A model generated the notes under the pieces. The model was not told the origin of the DNA. It was given only the letters and a program-made list of their open reading frames with translations, and did no database searches. A stretch of DNA of 64,000 bases from VAZQ01 sp963821505. GTDB lineage: Bacteria > Pseudomonadota > Alphaproteobacteria > Rhizobiales > Xanthobacteraceae. Shown in pieces: positions 17,444 through 25,928 of this stretch; positions within the stretch are counted from its first letter, which is position 1; each line of letters opens with the position of its first letter. Made by a program: the position numbers and the translations under genes. The stretch is taken from contig CAWGEH010000021.1 in NCBI GenBank assembly GCA_963821505.1, positions 1-64,000 on the forward strand. The letters are read 5' to 3'.

Positions 17444-17917
17444 TCAATCCTCGCCGCGGACCAAGGTCAGGAAATCCACCCGTGTCGCGGCGGTCCGCGC
17501 GCGCTGGCCCGCGCGCTCGGCTTCGAGGCGCGCCCGTATCGGAGCGAGCACGCGCCGCTCGACCGCGTCGCGATACCGCTTGCTTTGCCACAGCGCGTCG
17601 CAGACCGCGCACAAGCGCGCTTTGCTCTGGTCGCGGCCGAGGATGTAGGCGAAGCCGACCTCGCCCGACGCGATCTGGACGGCGGCGCGGGTCATCGTCG
17701 CCTCACCGAGATTGAAGGGAGCGCTGTCCCCTCCGATCCGGCCGCGCAACATGACCAATCCGGTCTCCGGTGGCCGCAGCTCGACGTAGTCGACGGGATC
17801 GAGCATGGCCCGAAGTCCCCGCTCGATCTCGTCGGGACGTGCCTCCGCCAGCATCGCCATGGCCGCACGGCGATCCGCGTCATGTCGGCCTTCGCGCGAC
17901 GTCGAGGCGTGCGGCAC
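17444..17917 (-). CDS. phnG: PhnG, C-P lyase core subunit
   Basis: The first gene of the leftward phn operon, about 157 residues. PhnG packs with H, I and J in the core complex. The segments ARPDEIERGLRAML, TGLVMLRGRIGGD and APFNLGEATMTRAAVQI are typical. I chose the GTG at 17917; an upstream TTG at 18001 would place the start inside the Pho box, which is unlikely. The start codon remains uncertain by several codons. No phnF regulator gene precedes it. Confidence 0.88.
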   Translation of the reverse strand: MPHASTSREGRHDADRRAAMAMLAEARPDEIERGLRAMLDPVDYVELRPPETGLVMLRGRIGGDSAPFNLGEATMTRAAVQIASGEVGFAYILGRDQSKARLCAVCDALWQSKRYRDAVERRVLAPIRARLEAERAGQRARTAATRVDFLTLVRGED

Positions 17918-17990
17918 TTGCTCGGTGATCGACAAGATCGGCTCCGACGAGCTGTCGAGAACTGTGGAACGACTGATAAAGCCGCCCACG

Positions 17991-18019
17991 GTGACAGCCA
18001 AATGACATCGCGATGACCG
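17991..18019 (-). promoter_or_regulatory. Triple Pho-box array before phnG
   Basis: On the minus strand three 7-base units follow each other with exact 4-base spacers: CGGTCAT, ATGTCAT and CTGTCAC, separated by CGCG and TTGG. The two proximal units match the PhoB consensus (CTGTCAT, four bases, CTGTCAT) closely. A possible -10 element, TTTATC, follows about nine bases downstream. This fits PhoB-dependent activation of phnGHIJKLMN under phosphate starvation. Confidence 0.8.
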
Positions 18020-18159
18020 CGCGGCCGGGCGCGGTGCGACCGGGGGATAAATCGAGATTGCCGATGGCGCCGGCAGGCTTGCGGCAAATGCGGTCCGCCG
18101 CGCCTGCCGGCGGCATCGTCGATCCGCGGGCCATCTCGAACCAGGCGCGATTCATGGAT

Positions 18160-18177
18160 TTGTCATCGCCATGTCAT
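18160..18177 (+). promoter_or_regulatory. Pho box before the rightward phn unit
   Basis: TTGTCATCGCCATGTCAT: two TGTCAT half-sites in 7-base units with a 4-base spacer, 45 bases before the chosen start of the hexapeptide transferase gene. It faces away from the triple array at 17991-18019, so the intergenic region would be a two-way PhoB-controlled promoter. Confidence 0.75.
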
Positions 18178-18222
18178 CTCCGTCGTGGAGGCATGACGAT
18201 CCGGCCACGAGAGCATGCCGCC

Positions 18223-18852
18223 ATGACCGCACTCTCGACCAAGCCCTTGGTCCACCCGAGCGCCGACGTCCGCAACAGCAGGCTCGGCGCCTATACGGCA
18301 GTCGGCGCGCGGACCCGCCTGCTCGAAGTCGCGCTGGGCGACTACTCATATGTCGTCAACGACAGCGAGATCGCCTATACGACGGTCGGCAAGTTCTGCT
18401 CGATTGCGGCAATGACGCGAATCAATCCCGGCAACCATCCGATGGACCGCGCGACCCAGTCGCACGTCACCTACCGCGCAAGCGCGTATTTCCCGGGCGA
18501 GGAGGACGAAGAGGACTTCTTCACATGGCGGCGCGCGTGTCCGGTCGTGGTCGGCCACGACGTCTGGATCGGGCACGGCGCGATCATCCTTCCCGGCCGC
18601 ACGGTGAGCACCGGTGCGGTGGTCGCGGCCGGTGCGGTGGTGACCAAGGATGTCGTCCCCTACGCGATCGTCGCCGGCAACCCCGCCCGTCTCATTCGGC
18701 CGCGGTTTTCGGCCGTCATCGCCCAGCGGCTGCAGCGGCTCGCCTGGTGGAACTGGGATCACGAACGGCTGCGGGCCGCCTTACCGGACTTCCGGCAGCT
18801 TTCGATCGAGAGCTTTCTCGAAAAACACGAGCGGGCGCTTGCCCAAGTCTAG
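18223..18852 (+). CDS. Phosphonate-cluster hexapeptide-repeat acetyltransferase
   Basis: A 209-residue left-handed beta-helix transferase of the type regularly found in phn clusters. Hexapeptide turns are seen from VHPSADVRNSRLG onward, then an insertion loop with MTRINPGNHPMDRATQSHV, and the CoA-binding coil at WIGHGAIILPGRTVSTGAVV. In other bacteria such proteins are thought to modify aminoalkylphosphonates, in place of PhnO. The start at 18223 fits family length; ATG at 18193 is an alternative. Its TAG stop is the first three bases of a repeat. Confidence 0.85.
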   Translation: MTALSTKPLVHPSADVRNSRLGAYTAVGARTRLLEVALGDYSYVVNDSEIAYTTVGKFCSIAAMTRINPGNHPMDRATQSHVTYRASAYFPGEEDEEDFFTWRRACPVVVGHDVWIGHGAIILPGRTVSTGAVVAAGAVVTKDVVPYAIVAGNPARLIRPRFSAVIAQRLQRLAWWNWDHERLRAALPDFRQLSIESFLEKHERALAQV

Positions 18853-18954
18853 AGCCAGTTCTGCATGGGCTGAATTGTAATGCGCTCCAGGTTCCTTGAT
18901 TTTGCGCATGTTGCTTGCGGAAAACCGGTTCGCGCTCTTCCGGAACATGCGGCT
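18850..18954. repeat. Palindromic repeat, TAGAGCGC family, copy 2
   Basis: A diverged copy of the element at 5291-5396. It keeps the left TAGAGC, the TTGATTTTGCGCATGTTG centre, GGAAAACCGGTT and the right CCGGAACATGCG end. It separates the transferase gene from the second PhnM-type gene. Confidence 0.8.
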
Positions 18955-19081
18955 CAATCAAACGGCGGCTCGCAGCGAGACCATGATCGAACATGCGTGC
19001 GCCGGACGGGCGTCTTTCGCGGGCGCGCAACCCGCCGCGCTCGACCGCAACGCCGGCCTCGCACCTAACACGGGACCAATC

Positions 19082-20242
19082 ATGCAAATCCGCATCGAAG
19101 GCGGCCGCGCCCTCGTCGACGGTCGTCTCGAGGACACCAGCATCGATCTTGATTCCGCGGCCGGCGTCGTCACCGGCATCGGCGCCGATGGGCCGGCCGA
19201 GCGCACGGTCGATGCCTCCGACTTGTTGGTCCTTCCCGGTATCGTCGATGTTCACGGCGATGCATTCGAGCGGCAGATGATGCCGCGGCCGGGCGTCGGA
19301 TTTCCGATCGACGTTGCACTGCTCGAGAGCGACCGCCAGGCAGTCGCCAACGGCATCACCACCGTCTTCCACGGCGTGACCTGGTCCTGGGAAGGGGGGC
19401 TGCGCGGGCCGCAGAACGCGCGTGCGATCCTCGACGGCATCGAGCGCCTGCGGCCCCGGCTTGGCGCCGATACCCGCTACCACCTTCGGCACGAGACCTA
19501 CAACCTCGACGCCGAGCCCGAGATCGTCGAGTGGCTGGCGGGCCGGCGCATCGACGCGATCGCGTTCAACGATCACATGTCGGGCACGGTCGAGGCCGCG
19601 AGCCGCGCGCCCCAGCTGGCGCAGATGGTCGAGCGCTCCGGCCTGACACGAGAGGACTTCCTCGCGCTGGTCGGGAGGACGAAAGATCGGGCGCGCGAAA
19701 TTCCCGCCTCGATCGGGCGGCTCGCGGCCGCCGCCAATGCAAGCGGGATAGCGCTGCTCTCGCATGACGATAGCAGCCCAGAGCAGCGCCGATGGTTCCG
19801 CTCGCTCGGATGCCGCCTGGCGGAATTCCCGACCACGATCGAGACCGCCGAGGACGCGGCATCGCAGGGCGACGACATCGTGCTCGGGGCCCCCAACGTC
19901 GTTCGCGGCGGAAGCCACACCGGCTGGATCAATGCGACCGATATGATCGAGCGGGGATTTTGCTCGGTGCTGGCCTCCGACTACTATTATCCGGCGCCGC
20001 TGCTGGCCGCTTTTGCGCTCGCGACCGGCGGCGTCCTTCCTCTTGCGCAGGCGTGGGCGCTGGTATCTCGAACGCCCGCCGCGGCGGTCGGATTCGCCGA
20101 CCGGGGACATATCGCCTGTGGCCGGCGCGCGGACCTGATCGTGGTCGATGCATCAGGCGAGCGGCCGCGCGTCGCCGCCACCATTGTGGCCGGCCGAATC
20201 GTGCATCTCGCACAAGCGGATATCATCGTCACGGCGCGGTGA
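19082..20242 (+). CDS. phnM: Second PhnM-type amidohydrolase
   Basis: A 386-residue amidohydrolase related to the gene at 12137-13303 but distant from it. The first metal motif is DVHGDAFERQ (H58, D60) instead of HTDHLE. Shared downstream motifs are NGITTVFHG, SHDDSSPEQ and VLGAPNVVRGGSHTGW. It may hydrolyse the same ribosyl triphosphate phosphonate intermediate or a related one. The start at 19082 gives the usual short beta strand MQIRIEGGRALVDG. It lies 38 bases before the DUF1045 gene, in the rightward phn unit. Confidence 0.82.
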   Translation: MQIRIEGGRALVDGRLEDTSIDLDSAAGVVTGIGADGPAERTVDASDLLVLPGIVDVHGDAFERQMMPRPGVGFPIDVALLESDRQAVANGITTVFHGVTWSWEGGLRGPQNARAILDGIERLRPRLGADTRYHLRHETYNLDAEPEIVEWLAGRRIDAIAFNDHMSGTVEAASRAPQLAQMVERSGLTREDFLALVGRTKDRAREIPASIGRLAAAANASGIALLSHDDSSPEQRRWFRSLGCRLAEFPTTIETAEDAASQGDDIVLGAPNVVRGGSHTGWINATDMIERGFCSVLASDYYYPAPLLAAFALATGGVLPLAQAWALVSRTPAAAVGFADRGHIACGRRADLIVVDASGERPRVAATIVAGRIVHLAQADIIVTAR

Positions 20243-20280
20243 GCGCGCGTGCGGTTGCAAGCAAATGACGTAGAGAAGCG

Positions 20281-20988
20281 ATGGACGAGCCGCGATACGC
20301 GATCTATTTCGTGCCGCCGGCCGAGTCCGATCTCTATCGTTTCGGCGCCGGCGTGCTCGGCTATGATTGCTACACCGGCGCCGACTATCCGCGCGCCAGC
20401 GCGTTCAGCGCGCCCGCCTGGGCGGAACTCGCGCGCGAGCCGCGCCAATACGGGTTTCATGCGACGCTGAAGGCGCCCTTTCGCCTGCTGCCCGCATTCG
20501 GCGAAACCGACCTGGCAGCGGAGCTCAATCGATTTGCCGCCATCCCCCGGACGCTGCCGGCCATCGAACCGACGGTCCAATCGCTGGGAGGATTCATCGC
20601 CATCGTCGCCGATGCATCGAGCATGGCTGTCGATCGACTGGCGGCGGATTGCGTCATGGCTTTCGATCAATTCCGTCGTCCGCCGACCCCGCGCGAGCGC
20701 GACAAGCGCCTTGGCGCCGGTTTGAGCCGACGTCAGATCGAGAACCTCGATCGTTGGGGATATCCTTACGTATTCGAAGACTTCCGATTTCACATGACCT
20801 TGACGGGTCCGATCGCCGCCGATCGCCGCGGCGCGATCCTCGCGCTGCTGCAGGCTCGCTTCAACGAGATCAACGGCGGCAATCCACTCGCGGTCACGCA
20901 ACTCGTGCTGGTGCGCCAGGATGCTGGATCGGCGCCGTTTCGCGTCGTCGCGCGGGCCGAACTGACGGCGGTGCGTCCCAGTCGTTAA
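20281..20988 (+). CDS. DUF1045 phosphonate-cluster protein, 2H phosphoesterase-like
   Basis: A 235-residue protein of the family often found with C-P lyase genes. It has two HxT motifs, HAT at 60-62 and HMT at 171-173, each on a strand, which is the layout of 2H cyclic phosphodiesterases. The pathway ends with a ribosyl 1,2-cyclic phosphate that PhnP opens in E. coli. No phnP is present here, so this protein is a good candidate to fill that step (inference). It sits between the second phnM and phnC. Confidence 0.8.
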   Translation: MDEPRYAIYFVPPAESDLYRFGAGVLGYDCYTGADYPRASAFSAPAWAELAREPRQYGFHATLKAPFRLLPAFGETDLAAELNRFAAIPRTLPAIEPTVQSLGGFIAIVADASSMAVDRLAADCVMAFDQFRRPPTPRERDKRLGAGLSRRQIENLDRWGYPYVFEDFRFHMTLTGPIAADRRGAILALLQARFNEINGGNPLAVTQLVLVRQDAGSAPFRVVARAELTAVRPSR

Positions 20989-21062
20989 CACCGCGCCTGG
21001 TGCCTGCATCGCTCACCATCGAGACGGGGAAAACCCCGGCATCGTCATTTGCCCGCATGCGC

Positions 21063-21080
21063 GTTTCATCCCGCTGTCAT
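21063..21080 (+). promoter_or_regulatory. Possible Pho box before phnC
   Basis: GTTTCAT, then four bases CCCG, then CTGTCAT, with correct 7-4-7 spacing, 24 bases before the phnC start. The downstream unit is perfect and the upstream one weaker. A site this close to the start codon would leave little room for a leader, so it could also be a chance match. Confidence 0.5.
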
Positions 21081-21104
21081 GTCCGGCTGATAGGCCAAAA
21101 TGGC

Positions 21105-22058
21105 ATGAGATTTGGCTTGCCAAACGAGGTCGTCATCGATGCGCGCCGGGTCTCGAAGTCGTTCGAGCGCGGACTGCGAGTGCTCGACGACGTCACCTTC
21201 TCGGTTCGGCGCCACGAAATGGTGGCTCTTATCGGCGCGTCCGGATCCGGCAAGTCGACGCTCATTCGGGCGCTGGCGGGACTGATCGCGATCGAGAAGG
21301 CGCCCGGTGCCGACCCGCACAACCGTGCGGGCACGATCGCGATGTTCGGCCGGCCGATTCAGCGCGATGGCCGGATCGTCCGCGGCGCCAAGGAATTGCG
21401 CGTCCGGGTCGGCGTCATCTTCCAGCAATTCAATCTGGTGCCGAGATTGTCGGTTCTCACCAATGTCTCCCTCGGTTTGCTCGGCCGGATGCCGCTCGTG
21501 CGCGGAACGCTCAGCAATTTCACCATGAACGAGAAGCGCCGGGCGATGCACGCGCTGGCTCGCGTCGGCATGACCGAACACGCCCTCAAGCGCGGCTCGG
21601 AACTTTCCGGCGGCCAACAGCAGCGCGCCGCCATTGCCCGCACGCTGGTGCAGGGTGCCGAGCTCCTGATCGCGGACGAGCCGATCGCCTCGCTCGACCC
21701 CGCGTCCGCACGCCGCGTCATGGACACTCTAGCCGACATGAACCGGCACGACGGGATCACGATCCTCGTCTCTCTGCATCAGGTCGAGTACGCCTTGACG
21801 TACTGTCCACGCACGATCGCGTTGAAGGCCGGCAAGATCGTCTACGACGGACCGTCCGACGAACTCACGCCGGCGCTGCTCACCAGCATCTACGGCGCCG
21901 AAAGCGGCGAGTTTTTTTCGCCTGGATTCGAACAGCCGTGGCGTCCGCGCGAGCGCGAGCTCGTCGCGTTGCGCGTTCCGAAAGGCGAAACGGCGGTTTC
22001 GGGCCATCCTGCTGCGGCCGGGCATGGACCGGCGGACCACGATCGCCTGAGCGCCTGA
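21105..22058 (+). CDS. phnC: PhnC, phosphonate ABC transporter ATP-binding protein
   Basis: The ATPase that powers phosphonate uptake with PhnD and PhnE. It has 317 residues, with Walker A GASGSGKST at 44-52, a QQFNLVPRLSVLTNVSLGLLG segment characteristic of PhnC, signature LSGGQQQR and Walker B LLIADEPIASLD. It is longer than most PhnC proteins: about 50 residues after the catalytic domain form a proline/arginine-rich tail. It starts 116 bases after the DUF1045 gene and precedes phnD by 56 bases. Confidence 0.92.
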   Translation: MRFGLPNEVVIDARRVSKSFERGLRVLDDVTFSVRRHEMVALIGASGSGKSTLIRALAGLIAIEKAPGADPHNRAGTIAMFGRPIQRDGRIVRGAKELRVRVGVIFQQFNLVPRLSVLTNVSLGLLGRMPLVRGTLSNFTMNEKRRAMHALARVGMTEHALKRGSELSGGQQQRAAIARTLVQGAELLIADEPIASLDPASARRVMDTLADMNRHDGITILVSLHQVEYALTYCPRTIALKAGKIVYDGPSDELTPALLTSIYGAESGEFFSPGFEQPWRPRERELVALRVPKGETAVSGHPAAAGHGPADHDRLSA

Positions 22059-22114
22059 GCGAACGCTTTGGGTTCCCCGTCCCGGCGAAACATCCCATCA
22101 CCAGGAGAACTCCC

Positions 22115-23227
22115 ATGATGCGAGCTTTTCTCACCTGTGCGGCCGCTGCCCTGACAATCGGGGTATCGGCCGCGGCGGCCGGCGCGCAGACGCCCACGGA
22201 GGTCAATTTCGGCGTGATCTCGACCGAGGCCTCGATCAACCAGAAGAAGAATTGGGAACCGTTCCTGCAGGCAATGTCCAAAGCGACCGGTTTCAAGGTC
22301 AACGGGTTCTACGCAACCGACTATGCCGGCGTCATCGAAGCGATGCGCTTCAACAAGATCCAGATCGCCTGGTACGGAAACAAATCGGGGATGGAGGCGG
22401 TCGATCGCGCCAGCGGCGAGGTCATCGCCCGTGTCGTCAACCGCGACGGCAATGTCGGCTACTACTCGCATGTGATCGTGCACAGGGACAGTCCGTTCTC
22501 GACCCTCGACGACATTCTCAAATGCGACAAGTCGCTCGACTTCGGCATCGGTGATCCGAATTCGACGTCCGGCTTCCTGGTGCCGACCGCCTACATCTTC
22601 GCGGCGCGAAATCTCGACCCCAAGACCTGCTTCAAGACCCTGCGCAACGCCAGTCACCAGGCGAACGCCATGGCGGTGGCGAACAAGCAGGTGGCGGCCG
22701 CGACCAACAACAGCGAGGACCTGCAGCGGGTGGCGACCACGGCGCCGCAGGCGCGCAGCCAGATCAAGATCATCTGGACGTCGCCGCTCATTCCGCTCGA
22801 TCCGATCGTGTGGCGCAAGGACCTCGACCCCGCCGTCAAGACCAAGCTCTACACGTTCCTGCTGGGCTATGGCCGCATCGGCTCGGACGACGAGATCAAG
22901 GCAGCCAAGGCCGTTCTCGCAGCGCTCGTCTGGTCCCCGTTCCATCCCTCGTCCGACAATCAGCTGATCCCGATCCGCGTGCTCGAAGCCAACAAGAACC
23001 TGATGAAGGTTCAGGCCGACGAAAAGCTGTCCGCGGACGAGAAGAGCAAGCAGGTCAGGGCGATCCGCGCCGACATCAGCAAACTCGGCGAGCTGCAGAA
23101 GAAGGCCGAGACCGACCCGTTCCAGGAGCGAGCGGCAGCATTCATCGCAGCCGACAAGGCCGGACAGCAGGATAAATTGAAGACGATGATCGCCGAGTTC
23201 GCCGCCGGCACCTCGACCACGCACTGA
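22115..23227 (+). CDS. phnD: PhnD, phosphonate ABC transporter substrate-binding protein
   Basis: A 370-residue periplasmic phosphonate-binding protein. The signal peptide MMRAFLTCAAAALTIGVSA ends near AGAQ. The mature part starts with EVNFGVISTEAS and has the binding-loop segments FYATDYAGVIEAMRF and IGDPNSTSGFLVP. AGGAGA lies seven bases before the start. About 60 residues at the C-terminus form a charged helical region. A strong hairpin follows the gene, before phnE. Confidence 0.93.
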   Translation: MMRAFLTCAAAALTIGVSAAAAGAQTPTEVNFGVISTEASINQKKNWEPFLQAMSKATGFKVNGFYATDYAGVIEAMRFNKIQIAWYGNKSGMEAVDRASGEVIARVVNRDGNVGYYSHVIVHRDSPFSTLDDILKCDKSLDFGIGDPNSTSGFLVPTAYIFAARNLDPKTCFKTLRNASHQANAMAVANKQVAAATNNSEDLQRVATTAPQARSQIKIIWTSPLIPLDPIVWRKDLDPAVKTKLYTFLLGYGRIGSDDEIKAAKAVLAALVWSPFHPSSDNQLIPIRVLEANKNLMKVQADEKLSADEKSKQVRAIRADISKLGELQKKAETDPFQERAAAFIAADKAGQQDKLKTMIAEFAAGTSTTH

Positions 23228-23243
23228 CCATCACCGCGGCCGG

Positions 23244-23273
23244 GCAAGCGCCGGCATCTCGCCCGGCGCTTGC
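23244..23273 (+). terminator. Stem-loop between phnD and phnE
   Basis: A perfect 11-base stem, GCAAGCGCCGG pairing with CCGGCGCTTGC, closes an 8-base loop. There is no run of T after it, so it is more likely a partial terminator or a 3' end that protects phnD mRNA, giving more binding protein than permease. Similar structures stand at the other binding protein-permease junctions in the window. Confidence 0.65.
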
Positions 23274-23310
23274 GCGCGCCGGGTGTCAGCGCTGCATTCG
23301 GGCAAGGTCG

Positions 23311-24192
23311 ATGTTGCAAGTCTCCGATCAGGCGCGGTTGGATCGCACGGGATCGGCCGCCGCGGATACCGCGACAGCCCCTCAGCCCGCAACCGCCCAC
23401 GACCTTGCCGGGATCGTTGTTCCCGCCTACCCGCTGTCGCGCCGCATCCGCGGCTGGCTGGCATGGGCGGCGATATTCGCCGTGCTGGCCTGGGCCTGGG
23501 CGCCGGCGGAAATGTTCCGCGTCGTCGCCCTGTTCACGGACTGGCGCAACATGGCGCAGTTCGGGGCCGCGTTCCTCAGGCCCAATTTTCACGACTGGGA
23601 CCTCTATCTCGCCGATATGATCGTGACGGTGCAGATCGCGATCTGGGGCACCGCGCTCGCCGTCGTGTTCGGCATTCCGTTCTCGATCCTGGGCGCGGCC
23701 AACATTTGCCCGCAATGGGTCGTGCAGCCCGTCCGCCGCCTGATGGACGCCTGCCGCGCCATCAACGAGATCGTTTTTGCGCTGATGTTCGTCGTCGCCG
23801 TCGGCCTCGGCCCCTTCGCCGGCGTGATGGCCATTTTCGTCCACAATCTCGGGGTGTTCGCGAAGCTGTTTTCCGAAGCCGTCGAGGCGGTCGATCCGCG
23901 ACCGGTCGAGGGGATCCGGGCGACCGGCGCGCGCCGGCTGCAGGAAGTGGTGTTCGGGGTGATCCCCCAGGTCCTGCCGCTTTGGAGCTCGCTCACGCTC
24001 TACCGGCTCGAAACCAACGTGCGCTCGGCGACGACGCTCGGCATCGTCGGCGCCGGCGGGATCGGCCAGACACTGTACGAAAGCATCCGCAGTTTTCAGT
24101 ACGCCGAGACCGCGGCCCAGGTCATGATCGTGGTCGCAACCGTGGTGGCCATCGACCTTCTCAGCGCTCGCATCAGGAGCAGGCTGGTGTGA
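23311..24192 (+). CDS. phnE: PhnE, phosphonate ABC transporter permease
   Basis: A 293-residue inner-membrane permease. A cytoplasmic N-terminus of about 45 residues precedes the first helix (WLAWAAIFAVLAWAWA). The BPD-type EAA loop is seen as EGIRATGARRLQEVVFGVIPQ, and TLGIVGAGGIGQTLYESI matches the PhnE family. There is only one phnE, so the channel is probably a homodimer. It is the last gene of the rightward phn unit. Confidence 0.92.
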   Translation: MLQVSDQARLDRTGSAAADTATAPQPATAHDLAGIVVPAYPLSRRIRGWLAWAAIFAVLAWAWAPAEMFRVVALFTDWRNMAQFGAAFLRPNFHDWDLYLADMIVTVQIAIWGTALAVVFGIPFSILGAANICPQWVVQPVRRLMDACRAINEIVFALMFVVAVGLGPFAGVMAIFVHNLGVFAKLFSEAVEAVDPRPVEGIRATGARRLQEVVFGVIPQVLPLWSSLTLYRLETNVRSATTLGIVGAGGIGQTLYESIRSFQYAETAAQVMIVVATVVAIDLLSARIRSRLV

Positions 24193-24348
24193 TCTCGCCT
24201 CGGGCGATCGGAGGTCCGCAGGGCCCATCGCCGACCCATCGCGTTGCCATCCCCGGCAGAGGCACGTCGGTGCAGAGGTGGGCTGCCGAGGTACCGCGGC
24301 GTTCGCGCAGCCGGAACCGGAGCAACCCGCGGAGCCGCTTGCCCGATT

Positions 24349-24666
24349 TCAATCGTCCGACGGTATCGGCTTGTAGAATATCCCTTCGCGGATGCTGCGG
24401 TGATATCCGAATTTGCATCCGCAGCTTTGCGCGTAGCTTTGAGCGCGCGTGAGCGCGGGTCCATCCAGGACGCCGTCGACGGGACCCGGCGGAAACCAGA
24501 TCGAGAGAACGTGATCGGGCACGTGGAGCGTGACTTGCGAAGGAAGCTGATCGAGAATGTCCTCGATCTCGTGGGGCACGGAAAATTTTTTGGCTTCGGT
24601 CATCGCATTCGACTCGGTTCCGACAAAAACGTTTGCGTAATCATTGTTGGATAGCCTGGACGACAT
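24349..24666 (-). CDS. Small hypothetical protein
   Basis: Up to 105 residues, not recognised. The core is HEIEDILDQLPSQVTLHVPD, then a cysteine pair in SCGCKFGYH and a C-terminal REGIFYKPIPSDD. The sequence looks like a folded soluble protein and is not a shadow of another gene. The start is unclear: ATG at 24666 or 24603, neither with a strong ribosome-binding site. It converges with phnE. Confidence 0.5.
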   Translation of the reverse strand: MSSRLSNNDYANVFVGTESNAMTEAKKFSVPHEIEDILDQLPSQVTLHVPDHVLSIWFPPGPVDGVLDGPALTRAQSYAQSCGCKFGYHRSIREGIFYKPIPSDD

Positions 24667-24852
24667 GACGGTTCGATGACACGCGGCGCAAGCCCCAGTT
24701 CCCTCTAAAACGTCGTAATCGTGCCGCAGTCGTCGGCTCCTTCATCGCCCACGCGTTCGGGCATCGGTTTCGCCCGGTCGCACGGCGCTGTCAAATTCCT
24801 GCAAAGGAGCGCGTGTACCGCACGAGTTCCCATTCGAAGCGAGGATCGCCGC

Positions 24853-25092
24853 ATGTTTCAGATCATTCGCCTGGCGCTCGACGACAATGGAGAGGTCGAG
24901 GCACGGCGGCCGCTGCAGCCGTTTTTCGAGCTCTGGGAAGACGCGATGGCGATGGCGGAGTTCGATGCCTCGCGGCTTTGGGGCGACTACGGCTGGGACG
25001 AGGCGCGCAGTTGCTGGTGGGCGACGGACTCGCACGGACGCAACTACCGGCTCGTGGTCGAAGCGGTGGCTTCCGCCGAAGTCGCGGCGTAA
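24853..25092 (+). CDS. Small conserved-type hypothetical protein
   Basis: A 79-residue acidic protein, starting MFQIIRLALDDNGEVEARRP and containing FELWEDAMAMAEFDASRLWG and a tryptophan pair in SCWWATD. I recall similar short proteins in Bradyrhizobiaceae, all without known function. GAGGATCG before the ATG may serve as ribosome-binding site. It stands alone between divergent and downstream genes. Confidence 0.6.
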   Translation: MFQIIRLALDDNGEVEARRPLQPFFELWEDAMAMAEFDASRLWGDYGWDEARSCWWATDSHGRNYRLVVEAVASAEVAA

Positions 25093-25338
25093 GGCGATCC
25101 CCGGTCGGGCAGGCCGGGTTGAGCCGCCGGATCGCTGCGGCCGCGAATTGCGCGCGGCCGCCGCCCCTTGCTCGAGCGAAATCGCTTCACATTTGAATCG
25201 CGGCATCACGCCGGGACGATGGCGCGAAGGGGTGCTCGACAGCCCGCCGCCGACGCCCTCGCAATGCGAGGGACCGCTGGTGCCCGATACCGCCGGCATT
25301 TCGCGCGTCGGCGAATGACTAAAACACGCCGAAAGGAG

Positions 25339-25803
25339 ATGGTGGTGGACAAGGCTTTTCTCGAGGATCTCGTCCCCGGACAGGTGTTCACGTCGCCGGC
25401 ACGCAGCGTCGTCGATGCGCCGGCGATCAAGCGATTTGCCGGCGAGTTCGATCCGCAGCCTTTCCACCTGGATGAAGCGGCCGCGCCGGCGACGTTCTTC
25501 GCCGAGCTCGTCGCCAGCGGATGGCACACGACGGCGGTGACGATGCAGCTCCTCGTGCAGACCCTGCCGCTCTCGCAAGGCATCATCGGAACCGGCGTCG
25601 ATGAGCTGCGCTGGCCGCGCCCGGTCCGGCCGGGCGACACCCTTCGCGTGCATTGCGAGGTCATCGACGTGAAGCAGTCTCGATTGCATCCGACGCGCGG
25701 CACGGTGCGAATCCGCATGACGACACTCAACCAGGACGACAAGCCGGTGCAAACCATGGTCGCCAATCTGCTCGCGTTCCGCCGACCCGACGCGGCCGAC
25801 TGA
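25339..25803 (+). CDS. MaoC-family hotdog dehydratase-like protein
   Basis: About 154 residues with the MaoC hotdog fold, a family that hydrates enoyl-CoA or binds acyl thioesters. The catalytic region reads FAGEFDPQPFHLDEAAA, with the aspartate and histidine of the hydratase motif, followed by ASGWHTTAV. AAAGGAG abuts the ATG at 25339, so the GTG at 25345 may be the real start. It precedes the iron-type binding protein by about 125 bases without obvious functional link. Confidence 0.8.
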   Translation: MVVDKAFLEDLVPGQVFTSPARSVVDAPAIKRFAGEFDPQPFHLDEAAAPATFFAELVASGWHTTAVTMQLLVQTLPLSQGIIGTGVDELRWPRPVRPGDTLRVHCEVIDVKQSRLHPTRGTVRIRMTTLNQDDKPVQTMVANLLAFRRPDAAD

Positions 25804-25928
25804 GCCCGCACGACGACTGTCGCGCGCGTCGACATCTCGCATGGCGCGGGAAAGCGCGATATGCTCGCTTGCAAAGCGCCGCCGGCTCTTGCGGCGCGCA
25901 CGAGAATGCCGGAATGCGGGAGGGATCG

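Noticed and set aside
18001..18001. TTG start for phnG at 18001
   Set aside because: It lies within the Pho-box array and would leave no room for promoter and leader; the family length fits a later start.
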